From assembly GCA_942159475.1 (NCBI GenBank), contig OW804100.1, positions 6,216,127 through 6,280,126 on the forward strand: a DNA stretch of 64,000 nt, given 5' to 3'. The notes beneath the pieces are model-generated. The model had not been told where the DNA came from and made no database searches. It saw only the letters and a list, made by a program, of their open reading frames with translations. Each line of letters opens with the position of its first letter. Position 1 is the stretch's first letter. Of the stretch, positions 32,538-44,389 are shown one piece after another. The DNA comes from Sthenelais limicola (taxonomy: Eukaryota; Annelida; Polychaeta; Phyllodocida; Sigalionidae). The position numbers and the translations under genes were made by a program.

Positions 32538-33969
32538 ATGTTCAAAAAAGAAGATTTTGAATTCAATGGTACATTTGCACCAGGCTGTCAACAAAAGTAC
32601 ATACCCTCCATGTTAAAAACACTGGTATCTATGCGATATACAAGACCAAGATGCATCAGAACATCAGCCAACTCTTGCAATATCACAGGTGATTTCATTC
32701 AACAGCAAAAGAAACTTCAAATCAAATGTCAAACAGCGCCACAATTTAATACATGAACAGCCTCTGCTACTCTATGTTGGTCTCAGCCTACATACCCAAA
32801 CCAGATCCAAGACTTTGGTATCCGAGATGTACAACTTTGGTTTCAGTGTCAGCTATGACCAAATTTTGGAATTTGAGTCATAGCTGGGCACTGCTGTCTG
32901 CATGAAAGCAGTTCAAAATGGTGTAGTCTGTCCTCTACAACTCCGCCGTGGCCTAGTCACAGACGGGGTCTTGGACAACCTGGACCATAATCCAACTAGT
33001 GCTACTGCAAAGGGGGCCTTTCATGGAACTGGAATCAGTGTTTTCCAGCAGCCCACTTAAAAAAAAATGGGCAAAGAACAAGAGCCAATATCTTTAGCTG
33101 ATATAACAAAGTCAAGTTACTTATTACCTGACAGCTACTGCCTCGTTCCAGCTGTATCTTTCTCCAAACTAACTGTTGGGCCAAGGCAGCCAAAGAACAA
33201 CTATCATCACTTTACAATGGATATGAATGATGCAATAACTGATGAGCAGAAATGGTTGAGTACTACATCTGTTCTTCTTGGAAAATCAGATTTAGAGAAG
33301 GAAGTTGTGGTAGCTTGGGCTGCATATCATGCTGCACATCAGACTGAACCTGCCGAGCTAATAAAACCAGCTATTAGTCAACTACTACCTCTCTTTAATG
33401 AAAAGGCAGCAACAAGGGCTATGGTAAAGCATGGCCTTGATATCCTGAGAGATTTAACTGAATTTTTAAATCCACGACAGATTCCAGTGATGACAATGGA
33501 TGAACCCTTGTTTGCATTAGGCAAGTATATTCAGTGGAAATGGCCAGAGGTTTATGGAGAGGACAGGTATGTTTTAATGTTAGGTGGTCTACACATTGAA
33601 ATGGCCATCTGGAGGACAGATTTTCTAGATGGTTCAGGCTGGACGACAGCATTTCTGGAAGCTGGTGTTACTACAACTGGTACTGCCAACTCATTTCTCC
33701 ATGCCGCACATCTCACCAAAACCAGACAATCTCACCAGATAAGTGCACTGGCCCTAGCCATGCTACAGGAAAAAGCCTTCATGCAATCTGGTCTCCCACA
33801 AACTGAAGAAGGTTGCAAAAGTTGGAAGGAGATGATGTCTTCTGAAAGCCCTACATTTCGGTACTTTGACACAGTGTTGAATCTGGAACTCAAAGGACTG
33901 ATATTTGTAAGAGCCCATCATGAAAAGAACTTTGCCCTGTATGTACAAAGTCTGAAAGCCATCGCACCA
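32538..33969 (+). pseudogene. Large-transposon protein, N-terminal half (decayed, then open)
   Basis: I recognise a multicopy, uncharacterised protein family common in invertebrate genomes. 32538-32680 reads FEFNGTF and MLKTLVSM. After frameshifts, 32689-32880 gives LLLYVGLSLHTQTRSKTLV and FGFSVSYDQILEF. After a stop come GVVCPLQLRRGL, LDNLDHNPTSATAKG and FHGTGISVFQ; another stop lies just before 33067. The frame is then open at 33067-33969 (MTMDEPLFALGKYIQWKWP, LMLGGLHIEMAIWRTDFLDG, HLTKTRQSHQISALALAML, VRAHHEKNFALYVQSLKAIA). At that point a LINE interrupts it, and the rest resumes at 38070. The clearest conserved block, GGLHIEMA...DGSGW...G...TANSFL, has no assigned function that I know of. 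Confidence 0.75.
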
Positions 33970-36900
33970 AAAAAGGCCACCTTAACTCCTACTCTAAATT
34001 AGCACCCGATGGATGCCATATTACGGAAGTGTGTGCTGACCACTGGGCCTACAAGCTATATAAAGCATGTGATCAGCTTTAAACAAGTCAACTCCCCGCA
34101 TATATTACTTATCTATAATAATTCGCCCCTTTTGTTGAAGACGGGCTATTTAAATAAATAATAGTAATATACTTCAGCCAATACTGAAATAATGAACTAT
34201 CTACCAATAGATGTCACACGGATGCCTAAGAAAGTTAACTATGAGTGATACATACATATTTCAGCGCTGGAACGAAGGTCGGTGACAATATACTTATATC
34301 TTTTTAACTGGTGCTACAGATTAGATACGAAGACCCCCAAAAAACTCTCATTACTAGACCGCGGCAATCTACCCTTGCCTACCAAAGACACTGACATTTT
34401 TCCCATTGACATTTTTTCCCATGATCTTTTAAAATTCCCAATTACATACCGATTCATTCATTCAATATTATTATTCAAAATGTACACCCTCTGTGCATAT
34501 GAATGTTTATGTGTTCTAAATGAATAAAACCCTGTGATAATCAGAAAACAACTGATATGATTACTGATCGTACCTTAGTATTAAGCATATATATTATACA
34601 TAACCTAACTGTGATACTCATATTTCCCTACATTCCTGACTAAACCCTATGGCAGAATCCTCTATTGAACAGATAGAGAATCTCGCCACTGCTAAGGGTT
34701 TCAGGATTGTTGAGTTAAATATAAGAAGCCTCATGAAAAACCATGAGGAAGTTGAAACTTTTCTATTTAAAACCAAGGTTGACATGCTGCTGCTGTCGGA
34801 GACATGGCTATCAGATAGGATGACTAACACCCAGGTATATGTTCCGGGTTATGATCTCTATAGACTGGATAGAATGAGTGGGAAGTCAAAGGGAGGTGGC
34901 CTGGCAGTATACGCACGTAATGATATTGATATAGACTGTAATGAATACTCAAAATTGAATAAAAGTGACAAAAATATTGAAATACAAGTCCTAAAAAATC
35001 ATGATAGCAAAAATAAAATAAAGGTTTTCCTAAACCTGTACCGCCCTCCTAGTGGCCAATATCAATTAGCACTGGAAACACTCCAGGCAACCCTTGATGC
35101 TATCCCCCCTAACCATGAAATTTATTAACTTTAAACTATTAACTTTAATGACAATACAACAATGAGTAACAAACTCAAAAAGCTATCCCAAACTAACCAA
35201 CTGAAACAATACATTATTGACCCTACCAGAACCACCTCCTCCACTTCCAATACTCTTGACCACATTTACTCAAACTCCAAATTCATAGCCTCAACAGGAG
35301 TCTTAAACCTAAATATTTCGGACCACAAACCCACCTTTCTCATAAGAAAAAAACAAAAACAAAAGCACACTAAAATTTCTTTTGAATCAAGAAGCTACAG
35401 AAATTTTGACGAAAACATATATCTGGAAATTCTGAGAGACCATAACTGGAACAAGTATTACTCCATGAGAGACCCAAACGAATGCTGGACATATTTTGAA
35501 CATTTTATTCTACAAATACTAGACAGGATGTGTCCAGTAAAGGAATATACAAATGTTAATGCCAGATGTGACTGGCTAACAGCCGACCTATTTATTTTGA
35601 TGAAACAGCGAGACCAATACTTTAAACTAGTGAACAAACACAAATCCCCAGACCTTCTTGATAGAGCAAAAAATCTGAGAAAAGAAGTAAATAAGCTAGC
35701 GAAAAACTTAAAAAACAATTACATCCAGGAGAAACTGGAAGAATGTTCTGATGACCCCCATAAGTTCTGGGAAAAGGTTAAACCCTTAATAAACCCAGAC
35801 AAAATCCATTCAAACGAAAATATAATCTTAAAAGAAAATGGGGTCATTCTAGACCCTGAAAAAATCCCTGATTGCTTCAATGAGTTCTTTATCTCTATAG
35901 GACAAAACCTAGCAGAGAAAATCCCCCCTTTAGATGAAGAGGAACATAAAACATATCAAAGAAATTCAACCAATGACACCCCTCCACCACCTAACTTCTC
36001 CTTCGGACAAGTGGATGTTGAAACTCTCAGAAAAATTATAAACAACCTTTCAAACTTCAAATCCTCAGGCCTACGACATTTAAAAAGTAGTTTGCTTAAG
36101 AAGGTGCTTCTCTCGCTGATCCAGCAATTTAAATACATAATCGAGCTCTCTCTGACTACTGGTATTGTTCCAATGAAGTGGAAGATGGGAAAGATTACCC
36201 CACTATTTAAAGCAGGCGATAGAGCAACTCCTGGTAATTATCGACCCATTTCTACCATTTAGCTTCCTGCAAAAGTATTGGAGAAAGTTGTGCAAAAGAA
36301 ATTAATGTCTCACCTAGAAGACAATAATATTCTAACACCAGATCAGTATGGATTTCGATCGGGGCTCTCAACTGGTGATGCAGTTGTCTCTTATTTGAAT
36401 GATGTATACAAAGCTCTAAATGACAAATCAAACTGTCATGCAGTCTACTTGGACTTCCGGAAAGCCTTCGATACAGTAGATCACAAAATTTTATTAGAAA
36501 AATTAGATAAAATAGGACTAAAAAATATGGAACTCAACTGGTTCCACAACTATCTATCGGATAGGACCCAAACTGTTTTTATCAACAATAAACTATCCAC
36601 ACCAAAAACTGTGGTATGTGGAGTTCCTCAAGGAACTACCTTGGGGCCGATATTATTTCTAGTCTATATAAATGACCTACCCATACATATCAAGCCTACT
36701 AATATCCAACTATTTGCAGACGATACCATCCTGTCACAATCAGACAAAAATCTAGACAAACTATCCCACCTTATACAAAATGACTTGAATAATGTACTAT
36801 TATGGTGTAGAAGAAACAAAATTTCACTGAATGAAGACAAATCGAAGGTCACAACTTTCCTTGAGAAACCTTCCCGGAGGTCCAAGTGGAAAAACGAATC

Positions 36901-38069
36901 CTCTGCTTACAAACTAAACTTAGCTGGTATCATGTTAGAAGAGGTTGATGATTACAAGTATTTGGGAACTATCGTCGACGGTTCCCTAAAGTTCAATAAA
37001 CATCTCGCCTCAATCAAAAAGAAAATATCGTACAAACTTTGGCTACTGAAACACCTGAGGGGTAGGCTAAACCAAAATCTAAGCGCACAAATCTACAAAA
37101 CTTCTATTTTACCCTTATTTGACCAATCAGATATTTTTCATGATTCAGCTGCCAAGACCAAATTAACTGCCCTACAAATTCTCCAAAATAAAGCCTTAAG
37201 AATTATCACCAAAAGTAATAAATATCAATGCGTAATGCACTTCCACCAGAGGTTCGGCCTACTCCCCCTTAAGCAGAGGAGGAGGCTGCACTTACTCCAA
37301 CAATGTTACAGGATGAGAGCCCTGACTGAATATATTGACAATAGAATATTACCCACCAGACAACACCAGCCAGATCGTACTGTTTTTAAATGCCCCTTAC
37401 CAAAAAGCGAACTTATTAGAAACTCTATATATTACAAAATCCCTTTATACTGGAATAACCTTGATACAAGATTACAAAATTTAGATACCCCCAAAAAATT
37501 CGCAAAACAAGTAAAACCCCTCCAAATCTGGAGAGACATTGATTTCTTATACTGATTCAAATACTCCGCTAGAGGACTAACTCCAAGATATATATATATA
37601 CATGTATTGGATGACCCTCTGAGGAGTGATCCATGTCCCCGACAGCATCAGCAGCAATAGCAACAACAACAACAACAGTAAATACAAAAAAACTAGTTCA
37701 TACTCTTAGCCCGGCCCACATGGCGGGTATAAGAACCTTGTACATAAAAAAGACCCAACACGGATTGTTCCCAGTGATGGGCAACTATATAAATATTGAA
37801 TTGTAGAACCATAAGTATAGAATGACCATGAGTCAAATATAGAACTTATGTTTATATAAATCTATATTACCATCTAGCAAATTGAATCTACAAATGACAC
37901 CAAAACTTCGAGGGCCACCTTTGAGGCGTTGACTCACTGGTGGACTGTTCCCTCAAGCATATTGTAAATTTTATATCCAGCACGGCACGTACATCTCCTA
38001 AATTAATGGAGTAGCCCGGCTGACGTAATCAGTTTTGATAAATAAAAGTATAACAAACAAACAAACAAA
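33970..38069 (+). mobile_element. CR1/Jockey-group LINE inserted in the transposon gene (LINE-2)
   Basis: The boundaries are set by the interrupted protein: reading stops making family sense after ...SLKAIAP and resumes at WFFALNHQNY, directly after an ACAA tetramer tail (about 38050-38069). The element is about 4.1 kb: a 0.68-kb leader, ORF2, and a 0.5-kb 3' region with a CAA array and an AATAAA motif before the tail. No ORF1 is present, so it may be 5'-truncated. No clear target duplication could be read because the tail is low complexity. Confidence 0.85.
34649..37555 (+). pseudogene. LINE-2 ORF2: endonuclease/RT with three nonsense codons
   Basis: Three open segments (34649-35128, 35162-36262, 36278-37555) are all in the same phase. 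They are interrupted only by TAA at 35126 and 35132 and by TAG at 36260. Endonuclease motifs are VELNIRSLMK, SETWLSDR, KSKGGGLAVYAR, NLYRPPSG and LNISDHKPTF. The GDFN box falls exactly where the first two stops lie and is destroyed. RT motifs are ITPLFKAGD, NYRPIST, QYGFRSGLSTGD, VYLDFRKAFDTVD, CGVPQGTTLGP and LFADD, then the thumb SILPLFDQSDIFHDSA. About 969 codons overall, normal for the family. Point mutations without indels suggest a fairly recent death. Confidence 0.92.
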
Positions 38070-40157
38070 TGGTTCTTTGCTCTGAACCATCAGAACTATA
38101 CCAGATGGATTCCAGTTCATCTTCATGACATGGAACACTTGCCGCCATCCATCTTGAACAAGTTTATGGAGGAGGCCCAATGGGTTGTACAGAAGACAAA
38201 AAATTGATTCTCAGCCATGCCAATCGACCAGGCCCATGACCAGAATAATGAGAGAGTAAAGGGTGGTAGAGGTGCAGTTGGTTTAACCGAGAACCCAGTA
38301 GTGGATGCTCGCAGGCCCAGAGCAAACAAGAATATTGGAGGAATTTCAAAACTCTCTCTCAAGTGATCAGCATGATATCGGTAAGCATCATGAAGAAGGA
38401 CCAAAGTTTCAAGCTGACTTTAAGAAGGAGGCTCTTGATTTAGTTAGAGCAATGGAAAGTATGGGAAATCCCTTTCTAAACAACACAGTTGATCTACTCA
38501 CCTTAGACAACCATCTGGTTATGAATGATGCAGTTGTGAATACTATCAACACTATTGAAGAAATTGGTAAAACACAGTATGCTCACTACTACCAGAAATA
38601 CCTTGTTGACCGTTCAGGCTTCTTTCATGAATCAATCAAAAGGGAACTCCTTGCCAACCTTTCAATCCAAGGGAGAAATCAAAATAGCAAATCAAAACAG
38701 GTGGCTGCTTTGAAAAATGATTGTGACCTCTTTGCTAAACTCTTCATTGTTGCACAACAGAAAAAGTGGACATGGATGACCTGTTTTCATATGAGAACCA
38801 CCAAGCTCCCCCATCTGTATTTGATGATGACAATTTGTACCTACCTGGTGGAAAAAGTGAGTTACTGAAGTGTTTTGATGGAATGAATGTTATTCAAGTG
38901 GATGCACCTTACTCTTTTGACATGGGAGTTTTTGACGGAGGTCTTCTACATACCCTGGCCCCAAAACAAGTAACTACATTCAGAGAGTACAGCAATGACA
39001 TATTTCTCCCATATGTAAGACAAAAACTAAGTGCATTGACAAGATTGGACTGGGTATGGGATTCTTACTTTGAAGGCAGTATCAAAGAGTCCACTCGACA
39101 GAGGAGAGGGCAAGGCACTGGAACAAGGCGCAAGGTTAGTGCAGAGAAGAGAATACCTGGCAACTGGGACAACTTCCTCAAGGAACCTGGTAATAAGATG
39201 GAGCTGGCTAATCTTTTAACTGAATCTGTAATGAAAATGGAGATTTCTGCAAACAAGGAAATAGTTTTCACAAATGATCAAGAGGTGCTCTGCAGTGACC
39301 AAAACCACACAATGCCGGCATCCAATCACAAGGAAGCTGATACAAGGATGTTATTACATATCCATGATGGCTTGAATAATGGATGTTGCTCCATCTATGT
39401 CCGTACATGTGACACTGATGTTGTAGTTCTTTTGATTGGAAAGTTGAACGAGCTCCTTCAAACAAATCCAGACGCTGATATCTGGGTGGGCTTTGATACT
39501 GGAAAAAGTTATAAAGATCTTCATATCAACTCCATCTGCAACAGTCTTGTGCCAGATAAATCAAAGTCACTGCCATTCTTCCATTGTTTCACAGGGTGTG
39601 ATACAGTCTCTGCCTTTCATAACAAGAGGAAAGTGTCTGCATGGTCGGCATGGATGGCCTTCCCAGATGTCACTGAAGCTTTTCTGCACTACATGACCAA
39701 TCCGTTTGCTGATGTCCAAGATGACAGTGAACATTTCAAACAGTTGGAGAGATTTGTTATAATCATGTATAAGAGAGACTGTGAAGAAGAATGCATCAAT
39801 GCAGCAAGGAGGCTTCTGTATTGCCAAGGTACAAGCAAATCCCTTCTGCTAATACCACTTATCAAAGGTGCCTTGGTGGAGCATACAAAGAGAACCTTGT
39901 TGCAAGGTGGTATCTATGCACTTTCCGTGGAACATGCTCCAAACATACCATCTCTTGAAGGCATGGGCTGGTCATGGGACAATGATGAAGAATGCTGGAT
40001 GCCTTGGTGGTCACTATTGCCTGTGTCATCACCAGAAGTGGCAAATCTTCACAAATGTGCCTGCAAAACTGAGAAGGGATGCGAAAGCAATAGATGTAAG
40101 TGTAACTCCAACAAAAAAGCATGTACAGCACTGTGTACATGTCCATGTAACAAATGA
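38070..40157 (+). pseudogene. Large-transposon protein, C-terminal half: PIN/XPG-like region plus CXC module
   Basis: Resumes at WFFALNHQNYTRWIPVHLHD, with a TGA in KTKN*FSAM. One frameshift lies near 38290 before RWMLAGPEQTRILEEF and another near 38763 in an A-run. The final 463-codon frame (38766-40157) is intact. It has HKEADTRMLLHIHD (from 39328), RTCDTDVVVLLIGKL (around 39411) and FHCFTGCDTVSAFHNKRK (around 39588). These acidic boxes are spaced like those of PIN/XPG-type nucleases. The C-terminus CACKTEKGCESNRCKCNSN and the following ACTALCTCPC form a tesmin/TSO1-type CXC module, which in other proteins binds zinc and DNA. Together with 32538-33969, the ancestral protein exceeds about 1,170 residues, apparently intronless. 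Nuclease function is inference. Confidence 0.8.
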
Positions 40158-41166
40158 AGTTGAATGGCTGTAATTGACCATGATCTCGCCATTGAATTGT
40201 GCAATATGTAACACAAGTCTTCAAGGAAAATACCAAAGTACAGTGACTAATTATCTTCACATACTTATATTTATTGAGACCACAATTATTGGTTGATTGA
40301 AAGTTTGATTCTATGTCTTAACAAATAAGATGATTATTGATGCTGTATTGTGGATTATTATACACGCATTCAATACTGAGGCCCCGACAGCCGCTCATTA
40401 CTTGTAACGTGGTATTGGACTAGTACATTACCGGCGCATTGTCATGGCGACACAAGTTTGGTGGCGCAAGATTGCTGACGCAAGTTTGCCGGTGTGCGAG
40501 GGCTTTCTTCCTCCATCATTTCAACTGTTTCTAGTTATATTCCTCTTGTATGAAAACCAGATATGGTAAATTATGTTAATATCTTTTTAATTAAGCATGT
40601 TTTACATGCAAAACTAGGCATGTATAATAATCAACTTATAGGACTCGTTGCCGCACGGACGCGTAAATAAAGGACTCGATCTCCGATCTCGTCCTTTATT
40701 TACGTGCCGTGCGGCAACGAGTCCTATAAGTGCTAAATATAGGATGTTTCTTTCAATAACAACAGTCACAAAATATTGTTCAACAAAGGTCTTAATTACC
40801 TTTCAATACAGCTTCAATTATAGTCAGTTCATACAATTATTGAAATAAGATAAATCTGCTAAAATGTGATAATCATAGGCTTACAAGCAATAAAGTTTCA
40901 TATGCAGTAAAAGGTAAATGGACAAAATATCTCAATCATTCATAACTATTCGATATATGTTCATTAAAGATCCTTGAAAATTAATTTGTGCAACTGTCTT
41001 GTATGTTGATTATTTTTAAGCATCATTTTGATGATAAAAAAAATAATTAAAGTTTTACTGACCATTGACACATGCCTTGAAATGCCAGAGTAATACAACA
41101 CAGGAGTGATCCAGAACAAGTATATTACTGATGAATGCGGTTCAAGATCATTCATAATTACATAAT
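40158..41166. other. 3' region of the large transposon
   Basis: Non-coding apart from foldback FB-1 copy 2 (40353-40731). It runs to the inner edge of the right TIR without further frames. Confidence 0.5.
40353..40731. mobile_element. Foldback element FB-1, copy 2
   Basis: GATTATTATACACGC and GCATGTATAATAATC bound the outer part (40353-40632), followed by the hairpin CTTATAGGACTCGTTGCCGC (40634-40731). Same order as 21739-22011, but with about 100 bp more between GCAAGTTTGCCG and the second outer end. Confidence 0.75.
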
Positions 41167-41662
41167 CCTGGTTACCATGGACACGACTATCTCCATGGAT
41201 ACTTGTCAAATTCCATTTTTAGTGATCCCAATTGATTTATTGCCCACACAAAACCACTAAATGAGGTATCACATTAAAGAAACAGACAATTATTAACCAA
41301 CTTCTGCTTCATGCTGATTTATTGGTAAAAATGGCAGCCATATTGGCAGCCATCTTGTTTTTTTGTGTTTTCAGACATTTTGACATAAAGCACTGTACGA
41401 AAGTAATTTTTCATTGATTAAGAAGGATGATTAAGTCATAAAACATTACATCTATACATAAAAAGTCATAAAATAGCTACTTCAAGGGGATTTCTGGGCC
41501 TTTTAGAGGTGGACCGGCGGCCATTTTGGATTTAGGGGGATCCAGCATGCCGTGGCGCTGGATCCGGTTCTAACTTGAAAGAGGACCACCAAAGGTACCT
41601 GTATGCCAAATTTGGTACTTTTGTCCGCTCCGTCCCCATCCAAACCCTAAGCTGCCCCACTA
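41167..41662 (-). repeat. Right terminal inverted repeat of the large transposon
   Basis: Inverse of 29966-30472: CCTGGTTACCATGGACACGA through CTTTTGTCCGCTCCGTCCCC and ending GCTGCCCCACTA. Outside it is TAC. Confidence 0.9.
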
Positions 41663-41874
41663 TACCTGGTGCAACCCAATTAGTTCCTTACAAGTTATTT
41701 TACCTTCATAAGAACACGAAAGCGATGTGCACTTGTTTTGTTGGCCGGATCATTATTAATAGTACAATATATTAACATCTACCCGTACCATCATTATGTA
41801 CCATCACTTGAAATTATCAGATTTTAATTTAGAAGGGCCACCAGGAAGATCACCAGTGGTGAGGGCTGTGTCCT

Positions 41875-41992
41875 ATTGTATGTATGCATATATGTATGTA
41901 TGTGTGTATGTATGCATGTATGTATGCATGTATGTATGCATGTATGTATGTATGTATGTATGTATGTATGCATATATGCATGTATGTATGCA
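41875..41992 (+). repeat. TATG/CATG microsatellite
   Basis: About 30 tetramer units of GTAT/GCAT type. The 88-residue frame over it is repeat-encoded. Confidence 0.95.
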
Positions 41993-42202
41993 TGATTTGT
42001 TAGTATGTTTGCACTGGCAACAGGTTCTAACTCATTATTTCTTTGGGGATGTAGAAATATAATACTTTTATATTTTTTCTTCTTTATTTTATCGGAGAAC
42101 TGATTTTGATTTTTTTCCGAATCAACAAAACTGCAGCATTAGCTGGCAGTTCTGCATTGTTTTGTACCGTAGGAAAGAAAATAGGGTATAAATCTATCAA
42201 TT

Positions 42203-42735
42203 TCAGCTGAGTTTAGATGAAACTAACATATTACTGATATTTGGGTTTCTTCTGTATCCAAAGACTAGCTCATCTCTAAAATGTCCACGATATAAGTTTT
42301 GCAGGTTTTGGTATGTGTTTTTAACAATTTCGGTGATTTTTGTGGAGGTTGCATTATATACTGTGACAAAGGCAATAGTTCCCATTTCTGTCAATTTTAT
42401 GTTCATTCCATTAGGTTTGACAGTGTTGAGTGCCTGTATCCATTTCCCTTCAATTTGTATTCTTTTTTTATGTTTTTTTTCGTCTGAGCCTTGTTCTAAT
42501 ATTTGTTCTATTGGGTAAATTACCATATTTTCCTCTGCAGTATGGAATATATCATTGAAATGTTCAGCAACTGTTTTTTTCTGTTCAGACCGAATATCAT
42601 GAAGGTGGCCTAGTAACCTCTGACGTAATGAATTTGAGGTTTCCCCTACATAGTATTCTTTGCATTTAATGCATTCAATGATGTAGATGATATTTTTGGA
42701 ATTACATCTTATTATTTGTTAAACTTCTGAACTTT
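42203..42735 (-). pseudogene. Penelope-like element fragment with GIY-YIG endonuclease
   Basis: The minus strand, from 42735, reads RCNSKNIIYIIECIKCKEYY and VGETSNSLRQRLLGHLHDI, a GIY-YIG nuclease core. It continues to the KWIQALNTVKPNGMNI box that closes this domain in Penelope-like elements. In the same frame it then reads TIAFVTVYN, FGYRRNPNISNMLV and, after a stop, a Cys-containing stretch (GTKQCRTAS). The last motifs normally sit before the GIY-YIG core in the proteins I know, so the order appears permuted. No RT domain is within reach on either side; upstream a TAA precedes QIIRCNS. Confidence 0.65.
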
Positions 42736-42739
42736 TCTT

Positions 42740-44310
42740 AAATACAGCGTTAGTTAGGCCTATTCACCATTCAATGATTCATTTTAATTAAGAGCATCCA
42801 AGTATTTTCCTTAATGCCCGATTTCATTATATATTTTATTTTCACTTTTAGATTTTACTTCTAACGATAAAATTAACATTGGGGAACTCTTGTACAATGG
42901 TCAACGTGTGAGAGCACGGCCCTGGTGGATGGGTATTTTTAGTTATGTCTAAACTGTGTGCGTATCTTTAATATATGTCAACAGAATTGATGTGATATAT
43001 TTTTTAGCATTATGTTTAATCACTAGATCTCATTTGATTATTATTTAGCTGAGTCTATGTCGATCCATTTGATTACTTAGTTAATTGATATTTTACTTAA
43101 AATGTATATATATATGATGAAATCAGACTATTTTGAGAAAATGTGTACTATATGTATGGAAATGTCTATGACCTGAATAAAATATTTTCAAAATCAAAAA
43201 TCAAAATCATATTTCTAAACTCACATTGGCCTGCGTCGGAAAATTATCTAACTTGTATGAGGTAATGCCTGACATTAACTACTAGTTTTGCATGTGTATT
43301 TGTAAACGTTTATTTCGATCTTGATCATGTTAAGGGGACTAATGACCGCCTATTTTTAGTGATTATTAGTAAACTTCGCCAAAGGAATCAATAAAGATCA
43401 GGAATTCGGTGTAGCTATTAAGGTTTCATGAAATAGTTTGTGTTCTAGGTATATTTAGATACTTGAAGGTGCATTTATGTCATCAACTATAATCGAACTA
43501 TTTCATAACCTATTTACACCCCCTCTCACCCTCACGCTCTGTAAGAAACTGAGAACTGAGAAAGGCCATTTAAAATATTCCAACAGGATTCAAGGCTACG
43601 TGATGATATTTCAGGCCGTTCGACATATATAATATGTTAGTTTTCAATCCTTGAATCTATTTGCCCAAATTCTTTTCCAAGCCCTATTATTGGAATACAG
43701 TTGATAAAGTGTACATAGAAGTATATCCTATTTCATAGTTAGTGTTACAGGAATGTTTTTCATGAGTTCTTTGCACCACAAATACCTTATACCCTACAAA
43801 TACCACAAAATCTTGGTTTTGAATTAAGACACTCATTAACGTCTATTCCCGATCGGCTTTTGACATAATAAGATCAACCCTCGATAGCTTCGCTTGGTGG
43901 TGCGTGATGATGACCTTATTAATTACATCGTGACATATTAACATAATTATGCGTCTGCCACGATACATCAGTTACCTGCTCCTGCCACAATACACTCATT
44001 AATAATCACATGGAAATGTTGTGTGAATTCTGATAGAACCTCGTGAGTTATTGATAATAAATTCAACTTTTTCGCAACTTTCAACTCACTTGCACATCGT
44101 GTTTGTGTTGAAGAAAGACTTTTCTCGCATGATCTGTTCTCATTAACTGTAAGTTGTGTTTCTATACTCCACAGTGTTACCAATAATATGAATAAAGAAA
44201 GAAAAAGGTTATTGTCATTTACTAAATCTACAGCTGAATACGATACACCCTCAGTGCCTGGCATTGTTGTACCTTTATTTCCACTACACATGTGTACAAC
44301 CGTGAGCATA
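42740..44310. other. Unassigned stretch
   Basis: No gene recognised. At 43165-43205 an AATAAAATATTTTCAAAATC motif followed by AAATC repeats looks like a retroelement 3' end. The 113-residue minus-strand frame (43968-44309) has no recognisable domain. Confidence 0.4.
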
Positions 44311-44342
44311 CAACGCCAACGCCAACGCCAACGCCAACAACA
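44311..44342 (+). repeat. AACGCC hexamer array
   Basis: About five tandem AACGCC units, read as GVGVGVGV on the other strand. Confidence 0.9.
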
Positions 44343-44389
44343 ATAGCATGATTATCGACAAGACTAGGCCTTAAGCAGAAGAATATGGG

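Larger units (their letters stand above)
29966..41662. mobile_element. Large long-TIR DNA transposon carrying a PIN/XPG-like, CXC-domain protein
   Basis: 11.7-kb unit. Its ends are inverted repeats of about 500 bp (29966-30472 and 41167-41662) that begin TAGTGGGGCAGCTTA on both sides. The trinucleotide TAC lies immediately outside each end (29963-29965, 41663-41665), a candidate 3-bp target duplication. Without the 4.1-kb LINE, the 1.23-kb hAT-like element and the foldback repeats, the unit would be about 5-6 kb and would carry a single gene on the plus strand. Long TIRs, a 3-bp duplication and a nuclease-like protein recall the Academ superfamily, whose proteins include XPG-type nucleases. 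That comparison is from memory and unproven. No transposase DDE triad could be assigned by eye. Confidence 0.75.

Noticed and set aside
33970..38069. LINE-2 as the source of the broken gene
   Set aside because: The gene sequence resumes in register on the far side of the LINE and lies between unrelated long TIRs, so the LINE is an intruder and not the owner.
41796..42062. Tyr/Met/Cys-rich 88-residue protein
   Set aside because: Encoded by a TATG tetranucleotide microsatellite.
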